The notes: generated by a model from the letters alone, not told the origin. DNA of 64,000 bases from Oscillatoriaceae cyanobacterium M7585_C2015_266 (GCA_015295835.1 DVEG01000011.1:1-64000), one strand, 5' to 3'. Positions 1-10,377 are shown, counted from the stretch's first letter. Made by a program: numbers and translations.

Positions 1-1
1 C

Positions 2-190
2 AAGTCGGCAATAGAATTGATTATGAAGTGTTATCAATTTACGGTAGATGAGGATAGCCAAATCCCCAATGATCCTAATAATTATTCATCAAATCCCCGC
101 TATATTATAGATTTGGTTAAGCGTATTGTGCGAGTGAGTCTGGAGACGGTTAGAATAGTTAAAAGTTTGCCTCGTTTGCAGGAGATTTAA
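2..190 (+). CDS. C-terminal fragment of an unrecognised protein
   Basis: An open frame enters from the left edge and ends at TAA 188-190, giving the last 62 residues of a protein whose start lies outside the window. The visible part is hydrophilic, with an Asn/Pro-rich stretch (NDPNNYSSNP) followed by a probable amphipathic helix rich in Val, Arg and Lys up to the end (SLPRLQEI). No family is recognised. It reads toward the oppositely oriented tRNA-Phe, 25 bp downstream. The reading frame is open and codon use looks ordinary for the window, but the fragment is short, so coding status is only probable. Confidence 0.5.
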   Translation, partial: KSAIELIMKCYQFTVDEDSQIPNDPNNYSSNPRYIIDLVKRIVRVSLETVRIVKSLPRLQEI

Positions 191-215
191 TGACGGGTTA
201 TTCTGTTTTGAAGAA

Positions 216-288
<73 letters not shown>

Positions 289-367
289 AGCTTTTTCTTT
301 GAGTACTTTGTTATGGTAGCAAACTTCTTTGATTTTTGCAAGTACTTTTGAAGAAATTTTTTGAAAT

Positions 368-823
368 TTAGGGAACAGGGCGCAATCGAGTGACTTTGAG
401 GGTGAATGGGCCAACACCAGTTTCGCCAAAAGCTCTTACTCGGACAATATAGTTTCCAGTTTTGGTGACGCGGGAAAATAGTAGGGAGTTAGTGTTACCG
501 TCTGGGCCATCATCATTTTCAGCCACTGTTGAGCCATCTTCGCTGATGAGGGAGACGATAGCATCAAAGCTGGTAGAGGTGAGGTCAATGGCCACCTGAT
601 CGCCAGCAGTGAGAGTAATAATGTAATCTCTAGCAAAACCTCCCTGCCCTGTGGGAATATCTTTTTCTGAAAGAATATCGGAGATTTCACTTCCCAGGGT
701 TAAAGGGATGGGATTGTAGAGTTTTTGGGCTTTGGCAGTAGAGGAAATAGTGGTGCAAAGGCTGAGGAAAGCAGTACAAAAAAATAGAATTAAGAGTTTG
801 CTATGGATAAAAAGACGTCTCAT
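368..823 (-). CDS. secreted PPC-domain protein
   Basis: A 151-residue protein if started at ATG 823; a TTG at 835 would add four residues. The N-terminus is a signal peptide: basic MRRLFIHSK, a hydrophobic core and a probable cleavage after an Ala-Lys-Ala type site near residue 32. The rest (about residues 45-150) matches the bacterial pre-peptidase C-terminal (PPC) fold, a beta-sandwich recognised by FARDYIITLTAGDQ, the central FDAIVSL and the late GNYIVRVRA strand. PPC domains are found on exported proteins and are thought to help secretion or binding; no catalytic domain is present. The 5' end overlaps the start of the divergent glycosyltransferase gene, and no clear Shine-Dalgarno sequence precedes either candidate start. 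Confidence 0.75.
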   Translation of the reverse strand: MRRLFIHSKLLILFFCTAFLSLCTTISSTAKAQKLYNPIPLTLGSEISDILSEKDIPTGQGGFARDYIITLTAGDQVAIDLTSTSFDAIVSLISEDGSTVAENDDGPDGNTNSLLFSRVTKTGNYIVRVRAFGETGVGPFTLKVTRLRPVP

Positions 824-3349
824 GCGAGCAATCAACGGTGGCGGAGTTTATTAATTTTGGGGTTAATTTGGTTGATGGGGGCGATAAGCGATCGCTTTTG
901 GTTTGCTTTTGATCGCTCTGTTCCAGCCTGGGATCAAGCCGATTACCTCACGGGTGCTCTTAACTACTGGCGAGCTTTCCAACATCCTCACTGGTTTGAC
1001 AGCTCTTGGTGGAATTATTTATGGATGCTTTCGTCGAAAGTGCCTCCCCTGACTTATATTGTTACGGCTTTTTTTCTAAATCTATTTGGTACGGAAGCCG
1101 ATAGTGCTACTCTTGTCAATTTATTTTTTAGCGCAATTTTGCTGGGTTCAGTTTATGGGTTAGGCACAATTTTATTTAACCGCCAAGTAGCTCTTTGGGC
1201 AGCTTTACTGTGTTTATTGTTTCCGGGGCTATATTTAGTTCGTTTAGATTTTCTCCTCGACTATCCCCTTACTGCTGCTATCAGTCTATGTTTTTATTGT
1301 CTTACACTTTGGCGGCATTTTTCTACCACAGAGCAAAAGAGACAGAAATGGATAAGCTGGATATGGGCATCGGCGTTTGGAGTTTGTTTGGGGTTGGCTT
1401 TATTAGTTAAGCAAACGGCGATTTTATTTATTTTTTTTCCGCTATTGTGGGTAAGTGTGAGCGCTATGTGGCGGCGGCAGTGGCAAAGTTTAGCTGAGTT
1501 AATTTTATCTTTGCTGCTGTCGGTGTTAATTTTTGGTCCTTGGTATCGCACCAATTGGCTGCTGATTTTGACTGGGAGTAAGAGGGCGACGGTGGATGCT
1601 GCGCTCGCAGAGGGTGATCCTGCTCTCAACAGTGTTGATGCTTGGATATTTTACTGGCGAGATTTGCCCTATATAGTTTCTTGGCCACTTTTAATTATAC
1701 CGATAGTAGGAATTATATTATATTTTAAACGCTGCGCTCGCTCTGTAGTTGAAGCCTTCAAATGGCTTGCTATTTTCTGGGGGGGTGCTTATTTTCTCTG
1801 TTCTCTCAATGTTAACAAAGATTCCCGCTATGTTTTGCCATACTTGCCGGTACTGTCGCTATTTTTAGCTTATGGTTTAAGCTTGTGGCCACGTTTTTGG
1901 GGAAGATATATTCGCTGGGGAACAGTAAGTTTAGCATTTTTGCTAGCTGTAATAAATCTGTGGCCAATAGGCGGGGTGATAGGCGATCGCCTAGTGCAAT
2001 GGTTAAGTCCTCGCGTTCAACATCGCGTCTATTTGGGGCCTGAGTGGCCACATCGAGATGTGATTGCAGAAATTACCACTACTACACCTTTCACCCGCTC
2101 TACAGTAGGGGTATTACCTTCAACCCCTGCTCTCAACCAACACAATTTTAACTATTACGGGGCGTTAGCCAATTTTCAAGTTTACGGGCGTCAGGTGGGA
2201 ACGCGGCATCAACATGTGTATCAAGATGCGCGCTCGCTTTCTTGGTTTATTACTAAAAGCGGGGAGCAAGGTTCTGTTCCCAAGGCTCAAGCGGCTATTG
2301 TAAGAGCGATCGCCGAAAGTCCTGATTTGCGAGCACAAAAAACCTGGCCCTTACCTGACGGCAGTACTCTGACTCTCTACCGTCAGCAAGATTTACCGAT
2401 AGAAGTAAAGCCTCTAGAGTTTGTGTCTCCGACAATCCCGGTGCGACTGGAGCGTGTTATAGTTCCTGCGCTCGCGCCTCCTGGCGTGCCTGTACCCGTT
2501 ACCTACGAATGGTCTGGTTCTTGGGCACAATTGCAACATGGTTTAGTATTACTTACTTGGCGGCTCGACACTTCTAATTACAAATTTTCTGATTCTCAAA
2601 TTCCGGCACCGACGTTTCAATGGTTACATGATCACGGTATTGGTTTGGGAAGTTTGTATTTTTCTGAGCAAGAAATAGCATCTCAATGTTTTCAGGTAAT
2701 TGAACGAATGGCGATGCTGCCTCCAGCCTCTGCACGTGGGATTTATACTTTGGAGGCGATGTATTTAAATAGACAAACTGGTGAAAGTTATGCGCTCGCT
2801 GTACCGCCAGTGCGGCTGAGAATTGATCCTGCTGCCCCCCCGATACCTGCTCCAGAATTAGATTGGGTGACACAACTGCGAATGTGGGCTGCTGCTTTAC
2901 CGAAAGGGCCAGATTCTCTTGGCCCTATTTTTGAGGAAATCGGGCGCGTCAATCAGTATGATCCGATTCAGGATTACATTGTGCAAGCGGAGCTTTGTTT
3001 GGATTTTCGGCTACGGCTACAACCAGAAAATTTAGAATGGACTTATGGATTGGCACTGGCTCGTGTTCTCCGCCGCGATGCCAAAGGAGCGATCGCTGCT
3101 TTGCAACGAGTTGTGCAACTGGATTCTCAAAATCCTTACGCTTATGCCTATCTCGCTTTTGTTTACCTGTACAACTGGCAGCCCACTGCCGCTGAATCTT
3201 CCCTCCTGCTGGCTGAACGTATAATATCTAATCAACCGGAAATAACAGCTTTAAACGTTGTCGCTTGTATCATGCAAGGTAATATAATTAAAGCTTGGAT
3301 TCATTTTAACAAACTTCAAAATATTTTATCTCCGGAAAGAAAATTTTAA
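803..3349 (+). CDS. membrane glycosyltransferase, GT39/ArnT-like, with C-terminal TPRs
   Basis: An 848-residue polytopic membrane protein. The first membrane segment begins at about residue 15. It is followed by a loop with acidic residues (PAWDQADYLTGA), placed like the catalytic Asp of the GT-C family (PMT/ArnT type). About ten hydrophobic segments continue to near residue 390. The following 250-residue region is soluble and probably periplasmic. The C-terminus (about 720-840) has helix pairs such as GAIAALQRVVQLDSQNPYAYAYLA that read as tetratricopeptide repeats. The family transfers sugars from polyprenyl-phosphate donors to lipids, glycans or proteins; substrate unknown. The start is well constrained because the first membrane helix follows immediately, although it overlaps the divergent PPC gene. 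Confidence 0.8.
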   Translation: MDKKTSHASNQRWRSLLILGLIWLMGAISDRFWFAFDRSVPAWDQADYLTGALNYWRAFQHPHWFDSSWWNYLWMLSSKVPPLTYIVTAFFLNLFGTEADSATLVNLFFSAILLGSVYGLGTILFNRQVALWAALLCLLFPGLYLVRLDFLLDYPLTAAISLCFYCLTLWRHFSTTEQKRQKWISWIWASAFGVCLGLALLVKQTAILFIFFPLLWVSVSAMWRRQWQSLAELILSLLLSVLIFGPWYRTNWLLILTGSKRATVDAALAEGDPALNSVDAWIFYWRDLPYIVSWPLLIIPIVGIILYFKRCARSVVEAFKWLAIFWGGAYFLCSLNVNKDSRYVLPYLPVLSLFLAYGLSLWPRFWGRYIRWGTVSLAFLLAVINLWPIGGVIGDRLVQWLSPRVQHRVYLGPEWPHRDVIAEITTTTPFTRSTVGVLPSTPALNQHNFNYYGALANFQVYGRQVGTRHQHVYQDARSLSWFITKSGEQGSVPKAQAAIVRAIAESPDLRAQKTWPLPDGSTLTLYRQQDLPIEVKPLEFVSPTIPVRLERVIVPALAPPGVPVPVTYEWSGSWAQLQHGLVLLTWRLDTSNYKFSDSQIPAPTFQWLHDHGIGLGSLYFSEQEIASQCFQVIERMAMLPPASARGIYTLEAMYLNRQTGESYALAVPPVRLRIDPAAPPIPAPELDWVTQLRMWAAALPKGPDSLGPIFEEIGRVNQYDPIQDYIVQAELCLDFRLRLQPENLEWTYGLALARVLRRDAKGAIAALQRVVQLDSQNPYAYAYLAFVYLYNWQPTAAESSLLLAERIISNQPEITALNVVACIMQGNIIKAWIHFNKLQNILSPERKF

Positions 3350-3558
3350 AAAAAGGTTTTATGCTTTCAAGGGCGAGAAAAATCGGTAAAGTTACTATTG
3401 TATAGGGGCTAGAAAAGAAATTATATTATTAAATAAAGGGGGATTCAGTGTTTTGTGCGAACTTTTTCCTGATTGTAAGTATCCTATTTTTTACCAAAGC
3501 CGATTGGTTATGTAAATTTGGCAATGTTTTTAAAAGTTAACTAGCCATTGCAGGAAAA

Positions 3559-4935
3559 ATGAAATCAAAAAATTTGGCAAAGAAATCAATTTTAATTATT
3601 GATGATAGTCCGACTAATTTAGAATTAATTTCAGAGTTATTTAACGACTCTGAGTTTGAAGTTTGTATAGCTCCAGATGGAGAAGTCGGGATTAAAAAAG
3701 CAGAAGTTGAGCGACCTGATTTAATTTTATTAGATGTAATAATGCCAGGGATTGATGGGTTTGAGACTTGCAAAATGCTAAAGAAAAACCCAGCTACAAA
3801 AGATATACCTGTAATTTTTATGACTGCCCGTTCAGAAACTGTAGATAAAGTAAAAGGGTTGACAATAGGGGCGGTTGATTATATAACTAAACCATTTCAA
3901 CAAGAAGAAGTATTAGCACGTTTGAGACTACATTTAAGACTTTATTCTTTAACAAGGACTCTGGAAGAACAAAATTTAATATTAACAGAAGAGATTGAAA
4001 AGCGAGCTATTGCTGAAGCAGCACTAAGAGATTTTGCTCGTGAATTAGAAAAGCGAGTAGAAGAGAGAACAGCAGAATTGACGCGTGCATTACATGACTT
4101 ACAAGCAGCACAATTGCAACTGGTTCAAAGTGAAAAAATGTCTATTTTAGGGCAATTGGTTGCGAGCGTAGCTCACGAAATCAATAATCCGGTTAATTTT
4201 GTGTCTGGAAATATCAGTCACGCGCAACAATATATTAATCAGCTTATAGAGCATCTGCAACTTTATCAGCAGTATTGTCAAGAGAAAATCCCGAATATTG
4301 AGGAGCACGCGCGCCATATAGATTTAGAATATCTTATAAAAGATTTGCCTAAAATAATTTCTTCTATGAAAATAGGGATAGAGCGCATTCGCTCTTTGAG
4401 TGTTTCATTAAGGAATTTTTACCGAGCGGATTCATTGCAAAAATTGGCGTTTAATATTCACGAAGGTATAGATAGTACACTGTTAATTTTGGGGCATCGT
4501 TTGAAAGCGAATAATGAACGACCTGCAATTGAAGTGATTTTAAAGTATGGGAAGTTACCACTTGTGAAATGTTATCCGGGGCAGCTCAATCAGGTATTTA
4601 TGAATTTGATTGCTAATGCGATCGACGCTATAGAAGAAAAAGATTGGAAATCGGTATCAATACCTACTATTCGTATTAGCACGGAAGTGATAAAGGAGGA
4701 TTGGGTAGCCATTCGGATAGTTGACAATGGCTGTGGGATGACTCCGGAGGTGAAGCAGCGATTATTCGAGCCGTTGTTTACGACTAAACCTAGGGGAAAA
4801 GGCACTGGATTAGGTTTGTCTATCAGCCGCCAGATTGTAGAGGAAAAACATGGGGGGCGATTAACGTGTATTTCTGAGGAAGGGGAAGGATCAGAGTTTG
4901 TGATTGAGCTGCCGATTAATTCGCCGTCTGAATAG
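3559..4935 (+). CDS. response regulator-histidine kinase hybrid (REC-coiled coil-HisKA-HATPase)
   Basis: A 458-residue soluble protein. Residues 8-125 are a receiver domain: acidic IIDDS near the start, phospho-acceptor Asp in LILLDVIMPG, Thr in FMTAR and Lys in ITKPF. A long coiled coil (about 130-190) leads to the dimerisation/phosphorylation domain, with His in SVAHEINNPV. The ATPase domain shows the N box (NQVFMNLIANAIDAI), the G1 box (DNGCGM) and the G2 box (GKGTGLGLSIS). With no membrane or sensor domain, it is probably driven by an upstream phosphodonor acting on the receiver, a common cyanobacterial layout. It has its own 200-bp upstream region and no operon partner. Partner and output are unknown. 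Confidence 0.9.
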   Translation: MKSKNLAKKSILIIDDSPTNLELISELFNDSEFEVCIAPDGEVGIKKAEVERPDLILLDVIMPGIDGFETCKMLKKNPATKDIPVIFMTARSETVDKVKGLTIGAVDYITKPFQQEEVLARLRLHLRLYSLTRTLEEQNLILTEEIEKRAIAEAALRDFARELEKRVEERTAELTRALHDLQAAQLQLVQSEKMSILGQLVASVAHEINNPVNFVSGNISHAQQYINQLIEHLQLYQQYCQEKIPNIEEHARHIDLEYLIKDLPKIISSMKIGIERIRSLSVSLRNFYRADSLQKLAFNIHEGIDSTLLILGHRLKANNERPAIEVILKYGKLPLVKCYPGQLNQVFMNLIANAIDAIEEKDWKSVSIPTIRISTEVIKEDWVAIRIVDNGCGMTPEVKQRLFEPLFTTKPRGKGTGLGLSISRQIVEEKHGGRLTCISEEGEGSEFVIELPINSPSE

Positions 4936-4988
4936 GATTTATTTATATTGCTGAGTGGGTGAGCGGGCGATCGCTTTTTCTAAGGTAG

Positions 4989-6092
4989 TTAATGGCTTGA
5001 GGTTTCTTTTTCTTCTAAATCTTGGGAAAATTCCTGTAACTGTAAGTTTTGGTGTTCGAGGCGGCGGGAGGAGCGGCGATATTTTTTTGTGTTGAGTTTA
5101 GGTTCGTAATGCGGTTGACCAGCTCGTTTGGTTTTTACTTTCAGGCTGGATTCGGGGGCGCGCTGCTGGTGAAGGGCTTGAGAGTGAGCGAGGGCTTGAG
5201 CGAGAAATTCCAGATAATGTTCATAGCGTTCCCAATTTCCCCTTACGACACAGTTAGGTTCATTGCGGTGTAAGCAGTCACTAAACTGACAACTATTTTT
5301 TGCTAGACGCTGTCGCACTTCTGGGAATAACAGTGCCAACTTTTCTGGGGCACAATCCAAATCTGGCTGGTTAAAGCCGGGGGTATCAGCGAGTAAGCCG
5401 CCTGTTGGCAGGGAGAAAAGTTCGACGTGACGGGTAGTGTGGCGTCCACGGTTGAGTTTACTGGATACTGGGCCAACGCGCTGATTGACGCCGGGGATAA
5501 TACGATTGATTAAGCTAGACTTACCGACACCGGAGGGGCCAGCGACAACAGTTATTTTACCTTGCAGTTGAGCGGAAAGTTCGTCAAGCCCCATACTGGT
5601 AAGGAGGCTGATAAATATAGGTTGATAGCCCCAGGAGTTGAGGCGAGCGCGCCAATAGAGACGTTCTGATTCAGGGACTAAATCGCTTTTATTAAAGCAC
5701 AAACAAATTGTCAAACCGACTGATTCTGCTTTTAGCAGAAACCGGCTTATCTGGTAGGGTTCTGGTTCAGGTTCAGCGCTAGCAAATAAGAGCAAGATTT
5801 GCTCGACATTAGCGATAGGGGGACGTTCCAGTTTTGTTTGTCTAGGTAATATTTCAGCGATCGCTGCTCGTTTTCCTGCCCAGTCTGGTTTTTCTACCAA
5901 TACGCGATCGCCCACCATTACTTGCTGACCGATTTTTTTCAGGCGTGCGCGGCTGGTACAGAGGAGGTGGTGGGTATGAGGTAGGGGTATATCTAGCTGT
6001 ACTTTATAATAGTTTGCTTCTACAGACAATACCGTGCCCAGCAATTGTACTTCTGCTGCGGTTATAGCGCCCTCGCTTTCCGCCGTTTTCAT
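4989..6092 (-). CDS. rsgA: ribosome small subunit biogenesis GTPase RsgA
   Basis: A 367-residue circularly permuted GTPase that acts in 30S subunit maturation. An N-terminal OB-like region (about 15-90) is followed by the G motifs in permuted order: NKSDL (G4, about 133), then GPSGVGKSS (G1, about 185), then DTPGF (G3, about 237). The zinc knuckle after the GTPase is CQFSDCLHRNEPNC, with Cys and His ligands. The C-terminal tail is basic and longer than in many bacteria. Its ATG overlaps the stop of the upstream tusA-like gene by 4 bp (ATGA), indicating translational coupling in the dnaJ-tusA-rsgA unit. Confidence 0.95.
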   Translation of the reverse strand: MKTAESEGAITAAEVQLLGTVLSVEANYYKVQLDIPLPHTHHLLCTSRARLKKIGQQVMVGDRVLVEKPDWAGKRAAIAEILPRQTKLERPPIANVEQILLLFASAEPEPEPYQISRFLLKAESVGLTICLCFNKSDLVPESERLYWRARLNSWGYQPIFISLLTSMGLDELSAQLQGKITVVAGPSGVGKSSLINRIIPGVNQRVGPVSSKLNRGRHTTRHVELFSLPTGGLLADTPGFNQPDLDCAPEKLALLFPEVRQRLAKNSCQFSDCLHRNEPNCVVRGNWERYEHYLEFLAQALAHSQALHQQRAPESSLKVKTKRAGQPHYEPKLNTKKYRRSSRRLEHQNLQLQEFSQDLEEKETSSH

Positions 6093-6349
6093 GCCGACGC
6101 TTGTGGCTTACGAACTTTCAGGGAAAAGTAGCCTGTTCGTTCTTCTATTGCTTCAATTGCATAACCTTCCATTGCCAGACTTTCGGGAACCTGTTCGATT
6201 GGTTCTCCGGGGTCTAGCCATACTTCTAGTAATTCTCCTGCTGCCATTTTTTCCAAACGCAGTTTTGTGCGCACGAAATTGATTGGACAAGGCGTTCCTC
6301 GCAAATCTAGCTGTGCATCAGGATTCACTACACCTCCTTTCTCCCTCAC
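6089..6349 (-). CDS. TusA/SirA-family sulfur carrier protein
   Basis: Up to 86 residues. The family signature [16 protein letters not shown] holds the conserved Cys-Pro dipeptide that carries persulfide sulfur in TusA-type proteins, followed by the second half of the fold with WLDPGEP. The family passes sulfur for tRNA thiolation or cofactor synthesis, but several members have no known role. The start is ambiguous: GTG at 6349 overlaps the dnaJ stop (GTGA), whereas a second in-frame GTG at 6328 follows GGAGGT closely. The 3' end overlaps rsgA by 4 bp. It sits between a chaperone and a ribosome-assembly GTPase. Confidence 0.88.
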   Translation of the reverse strand: MREKGGVVNPDAQLDLRGTPCPINFVRTKLRLEKMAAGELLEVWLDPGEPIEQVPESLAMEGYAIEAIEERTGYFSLKVRKPQASA

Positions 6350-7467
6350 TTAAATATACCTCCGAAAAATCCCTGACCTCCTTTGCTGCTTGTATTTATA
6401 CCTTTTTTCTTTGCCAGTTCTTCTAGCACTGTTCGTTCTTCTGAACTTAAGCGAGTTGGAATTTCCACTATTACTTTTATCAAGTGATCGCCACGGCTTA
6501 CTGGGTTGCCTAGTCGCGGCACACCTTTATTTTCCAGAGTCAGAACCGTGCCTGGTTGAGTGCCTGGTGGAATGGACAGCTCTGTTGGTCCATCTACTGT
6601 ATTTACTTCTATACGACATCCCAAAATTGCCTGCAGGTAGTTGATTTTCACTTCTGAGAGGATATTGATACCTTCTCGCTGGAATTCTGGGTCTTCATTT
6701 ACAAACAAGTAGACATAGAGATCTCCTGGTGGACCTCCGCGAATTCCTGCATCACCTTCTCCAGATACTCGCAGACGGGTGCCGCTATCTACCCCTGCAG
6801 GGATAGTAATTTTGAGTTTTTTCGTTTCTTGTTTTTGACCTTTTCCGCCGCAAGCCTCGCATTTTTCTTCGATCACCTGTCCCGTGCCGTTGCAGGTAGG
6901 ACAAACGGAAACTTGAGTAAAGCTGCCAAAGGGGGTACGAGTAGCCCGTCTTACCTGACCACTGCCGTTGCAGGTTGGGCAAGTGCGTGGACGTGTTCCT
7001 GGTTTAGCACCGCTGCCATTGCATACTTCGCAAGTTTCCAGGTGACTGATGCGGATTTCTTTTTCCCCACCGAATATAGCTTCGCGGAATTCCAATTTCA
7101 AATCCAATCGCAAGTCGTCGCCGCGAACTGGTCCTCCGCGTCGCCGTGCTTGCTGGCCTACTCCCGCGCCAAAGCCGCTAAAGAAGCTTTCAAAGATATC
7201 TGCAAAGCCCATATCTCCTATATCGGAGAAGCCTGTTCCTACTCCTCCAGATACACCTGCTTCGCCGTAGCGATCGTAGCGGGCGCGCAGTTCTGGATCG
7301 GAGAGTACTTCGTAGGCGCGGTTAATTTCTTTAAATTTTTCTTCTGCCCCTGGCTCTTTATTGACGTCGGGGTGATATTTGCGGGCTAAACGACGAAAGA
7401 CGCGCTTAATTTCTTCTTTGTCCGCGTTGCGGGAGACACCGAGGATTTCATAGTAGTCGGCGGCCAT
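6346..7467 (-). CDS. dnaJ: type I chaperone DnaJ (Hsp40)
   Basis: A 373-residue co-chaperone that stimulates DnaK ATPase and delivers unfolded clients. The J domain (1-70) has the essential HPD in [10 protein letters not shown] Gly/Phe-rich linker (about 75-115) contains FESFFSGFG. The zinc domain (about 146-225) has all four CxxCxGxG repeats, starting [24 protein letters not shown] and CEACGGKG. The C-terminal substrate domains follow. Length and domain order are canonical. It lies 140 bp after dnaK in the same direction and overlaps the tusA-like gene by 4 bp. Confidence 0.97.
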   Translation of the reverse strand: MAADYYEILGVSRNADKEEIKRVFRRLARKYHPDVNKEPGAEEKFKEINRAYEVLSDPELRARYDRYGEAGVSGGVGTGFSDIGDMGFADIFESFFSGFGAGVGQQARRRGGPVRGDDLRLDLKLEFREAIFGGEKEIRISHLETCEVCNGSGAKPGTRPRTCPTCNGSGQVRRATRTPFGSFTQVSVCPTCNGTGQVIEEKCEACGGKGQKQETKKLKITIPAGVDSGTRLRVSGEGDAGIRGGPPGDLYVYLFVNEDPEFQREGINILSEVKINYLQAILGCRIEVNTVDGPTELSIPPGTQPGTVLTLENKGVPRLGNPVSRGDHLIKVIVEIPTRLSSEERTVLEELAKKKGINTSSKGGQGFFGGIFK

Positions 7468-7607
7468 AGAGCGCTTTGGTAAGGGTGGGATAATGTTGAT
7501 TTTTGGTAGGACTTTTGCTGGATTTAAAGCCCTAATTTTCTCCTACTTGGAGTATTGTAGCAATTGCGTGCCTCGACGCTACTGCTGCTTTCTCTACTTT
7601 TAGAGGT

Positions 7608-9470
7608 TTAATTGTCAGAGTTTTTCTTGGTTATGAGAGAAAATTCTCCAGAGGAACTGTTAGCTCCCTGATAGAGGGTAGTGCCGACGGAGAGCAGAAG
7701 CCCCTGAAAATAATCAATCCATTGTTTCATATCCTCTAAGGATACCGATTCGTCTGCGATCACTTGCCGCAACTCACTTGATCTTTGATTAAGTTCGTTT
7801 TTGAGGTCTTCACTAATCAATTCTCCGTGTTCTTGCAGTGTGGTTTCATAATTATATAATAAGCTTTCGGCTTGGTTTCTAAGTTCGGCTAGTTGTCGGC
7901 GTTTGCGATCTTCCTCAGCGTAAATTTCAGCTTCTTGCCGCATGCGTTCGATTTCGCTTTCGCTTAAGCCGCCAGTATTTCTTATTTCAATGCTTTGTTC
8001 TCGTCCGGTGCCTTTATCTACTGCCGATACTTTGAGGATGCCGTTAGCATCGATGTCGAAGGTGACTTCAATTTGAGGTACACCGCGAGGAGCGGGGGGG
8101 ATGCCGGTGAGTAGGAATTTACCCAGACTTTTATTATCCCTAGCCATTGCCCGTTCGCCTTGGAGGACGTGGATTTCTACTGTTCTTTGGCCATCCACGG
8201 CTGTGGAGAAGATCTGGGATTTACTGGTGGGGATGGTGGTATTGCGTTCGATGATTTTAGTGAAGACTTCGCCGAGGGTTTCGATTCCCAGGGAGAGGGG
8301 GGTTACGTCCAACAGCAGTAAGTCTTGAACTTCACCACCAAGTACGCCGCCTTGGATAGCGGCTCCGAGGGCGACAGCTTCATCGGGGTTTACTGAGCGA
8401 TCGGGTATTTTGCCGCCGAAATACTTGGTAATGGCTGCTTGTACGGCTGGAATGCGGGTGGAGCCTCCAACCAAAATGACGCGATCTATGTCGTCGGGGG
8501 TTAAGCCGGCGTCTTTTATCGCTCGTTCAACTGGTTCGAGGGTGCTTTCTATTAAATGTTTTACCAGTCCTTCAAATTGTGAGCGGGTCACCTCCATTTC
8601 TAGGTGTTTTGGCCCTGTTTCGTCGGCGGTGATAAAGGGTAGGTTGATGGTGGTGATTTTGGCGCTGGAAAGTTCGATTTTAGCTTTTTCGGCCGCTTCC
8701 CTGACCCGCTGTAGGGCCATTTTGTCTTCTGAAAGGTCAATACCTTCTTGTTCGAGGAATTTTTCGATTATCCAGCGAACTAGACAATTGTCGAAGTCAT
8801 CGCCTCCTAGGTGGTTGTTGCCTGCGGTGGCTTTGACTTCAAAGACGCCATCTCCTAGTTGGAGGATGGATACGTCGAAGGTGCCTCCCCCCAAGTCGAA
8901 TACGAGGATTTTGTGGTCTTGATCTTGTTTGTCTAATCCGTAGGAGAGGGCGGCAGCGGTGGGTTCGTTGATTATCCGCAGTACTTCTAAGCCGGCGATC
9001 GTGCCTGCGTCTTTAGTGGCTTGACGTTGAGCGTCTGTGAAGTATGCGGGTACGGTGATCACGGCTTGGTGTACGGGTTCGCCAAGATAATCTTCGGCAT
9101 CCTGTTTGAGTTTTTGCAGGATCATGGCGGAGATTTCTTGGGGGGTGTAGATGCGATCGCGTATTTTGACGTTTACTGTGTCGTCTTTGCCTTTGACGCA
9201 GGTATATGTTACTCGCGCTCGCTCTTCTTCTGTCTCTTCCCAGCGACGCCCTATAAATCGCTTGATGCTGTATACTGTGTTTTCTGCGTTTGTTACTGCT
9301 TGCCGCTTTGCCAGTTGGCCGAGCAGGCGTTCCCCATCTTTGCCAAATCCTACCATACTCGGAGTGGTGCGCGCACCCTCCGAGTTTGTAATTACTACGG
9401 GTATACCACCTTCTAATACGGCCACACAACTGTTTGTTGTGCCCAGGTCAATGCCGATGACTTTTCCCAT
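7608..9470 (-). CDS. dnaK: chaperone DnaK (Hsp70)
   Basis: A 620-residue Hsp70. The ATPase domain has the first phosphate loop ([11 protein letters not shown]), the central [11 protein letters not shown] and the adenosine motif VGGSTRIP. The linker [13 protein letters not shown] marks the start of the substrate-binding domain, followed by the helical lid. It works with GrpE (nucleotide exchange, upstream) and DnaJ (downstream), all in one orientation. The end is unusual: the protein finishes [13 protein letters not shown] instead of the acidic tail common in bacterial DnaK, and is slightly short. The start ATG at 9470 fits the conserved N-terminus MGKVIGID. Confidence 0.97.
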   Translation of the reverse strand: MGKVIGIDLGTTNSCVAVLEGGIPVVITNSEGARTTPSMVGFGKDGERLLGQLAKRQAVTNAENTVYSIKRFIGRRWEETEEERARVTYTCVKGKDDTVNVKIRDRIYTPQEISAMILQKLKQDAEDYLGEPVHQAVITVPAYFTDAQRQATKDAGTIAGLEVLRIINEPTAAALSYGLDKQDQDHKILVFDLGGGTFDVSILQLGDGVFEVKATAGNNHLGGDDFDNCLVRWIIEKFLEQEGIDLSEDKMALQRVREAAEKAKIELSSAKITTINLPFITADETGPKHLEMEVTRSQFEGLVKHLIESTLEPVERAIKDAGLTPDDIDRVILVGGSTRIPAVQAAITKYFGGKIPDRSVNPDEAVALGAAIQGGVLGGEVQDLLLLDVTPLSLGIETLGEVFTKIIERNTTIPTSKSQIFSTAVDGQRTVEIHVLQGERAMARDNKSLGKFLLTGIPPAPRGVPQIEVTFDIDANGILKVSAVDKGTGREQSIEIRNTGGLSESEIERMRQEAEIYAEEDRKRRQLAELRNQAESLLYNYETTLQEHGELISEDLKNELNQRSSELRQVIADESVSLEDMKQWIDYFQGLLLSVGTTLYQGANSSSGEFSLITKKNSDN

Positions 9471-9518
9471 AAAATGTGGACAGTATTAATTTTTGCTTGA
9501 TTCCCTTGCTTGGGAGTA

Positions 9519-9536
9519 TTCCGCCAAATTGCGGAA
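9519..9536 (-). promoter_or_regulatory. small hairpin in the grpE-dnaK intergenic region
   Basis: TTCCGC and GCGGAA form a perfect 6-bp stem around a 6-nt loop, and a weaker TCCC/GGGA stem lies beside it at 9502-9515. Both fall in the 118 bp before dnaK. No T-run follows on the minus strand, so this is more likely an mRNA processing or translation-control element than a terminator. Role inferred only. Confidence 0.3.
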
Positions 9537-9588
9537 AACTGCTCACCTTCATTAATTTTTTATAACTTCTGGAGTGGTGCCACATTTA

Positions 9589-10377
9589 TCAGGTTTGAGA
9601 ACTGACTTCTGAGCTACTTTCTTCTGATGTTGAATTTGTACTCGTTTCCGGTGCGGCAGCCACTTTTACCATTGCATGGCGTAAAACGCGATCGCCTAGT
9701 ACATATCCCCGCATCAGTTCTTCGATCACTGTCCCTTCTGGATGTTGATCTGTGGTCTCTCGCATTATAGCCTCGTGAAGGTTAGGATCAAAAGGTTGTC
9801 CTTCTGGACGCATAGGCGAGACCCCAATCTTTTTCAGACAGTCTACTAAAAGCTTATAAACGCTTTGATAACTTTTGTGAATGTTCATCTCGCCGTCGGT
9901 TTGCGGTTTGATTTGCGCTCGCGCCCGTTCAAAATTATCCACCACCGGCAGGATTTCTTTAATCGTCGCACATTTTACTATCAATTCAAGTTCTTCTTTT
10001 TCTTTTTGCGTTCTTCTGCGGTAATTCTCAAAATCTGCTGCCAGGCGCGCATACTGATTTTTATATTCTTCTATCTGCCCTCTCAAACGTTCGTTTTCCT
10101 GAAACAGGGCTTCTATGACTACTGAAGAGGCTGCTTCTTCTGGTTGTTGTTGTTGTTGTGTAGACTCTTTTTCCTTCACTTCCGCCTCTGCTGTTGCCAT
10201 TGCTTCGGCAAATGCTTGCAACGCGGCAGCCTCTGCATCCAATTCCGACACCGTATTTGTTTGACTATTGCTTTCTTCTGGCGAGCCGTTGGGGGTGTTG
10301 GCTGCTGGTTCAACTTCTTCTGGTGCTTTTTCGGTTGACCCTTGGGGGTTCTCTAATTGCTTTTCCTCTTCAATCAT
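9589..10377 (-). CDS. grpE: nucleotide exchange factor GrpE
   Basis: A 262-residue protein that releases ADP from DnaK. The first 85 residues are acidic and low-complexity (Glu, Gln and Ala runs such as [10 protein letters not shown]). The conserved part is a long dimerising helix (about 90-150, with [19 protein letters not shown]) and a beta domain ending in the family signature ([15 protein letters not shown], then VLRHAMVKV). Cyanobacterial GrpE commonly has an extended acidic N-terminus. It is the first gene of the leftward chaperone cluster. Confidence 0.96.
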   Translation of the reverse strand: MIEEEKQLENPQGSTEKAPEEVEPAANTPNGSPEESNSQTNTVSELDAEAAALQAFAEAMATAEAEVKEKESTQQQQQPEEAASSVVIEALFQENERLRGQIEEYKNQYARLAADFENYRRRTQKEKEELELIVKCATIKEILPVVDNFERARAQIKPQTDGEMNIHKSYQSVYKLLVDCLKKIGVSPMRPEGQPFDPNLHEAIMRETTDQHPEGTVIEELMRGYVLGDRVLRHAMVKVAAAPETSTNSTSEESSSEVSSQT

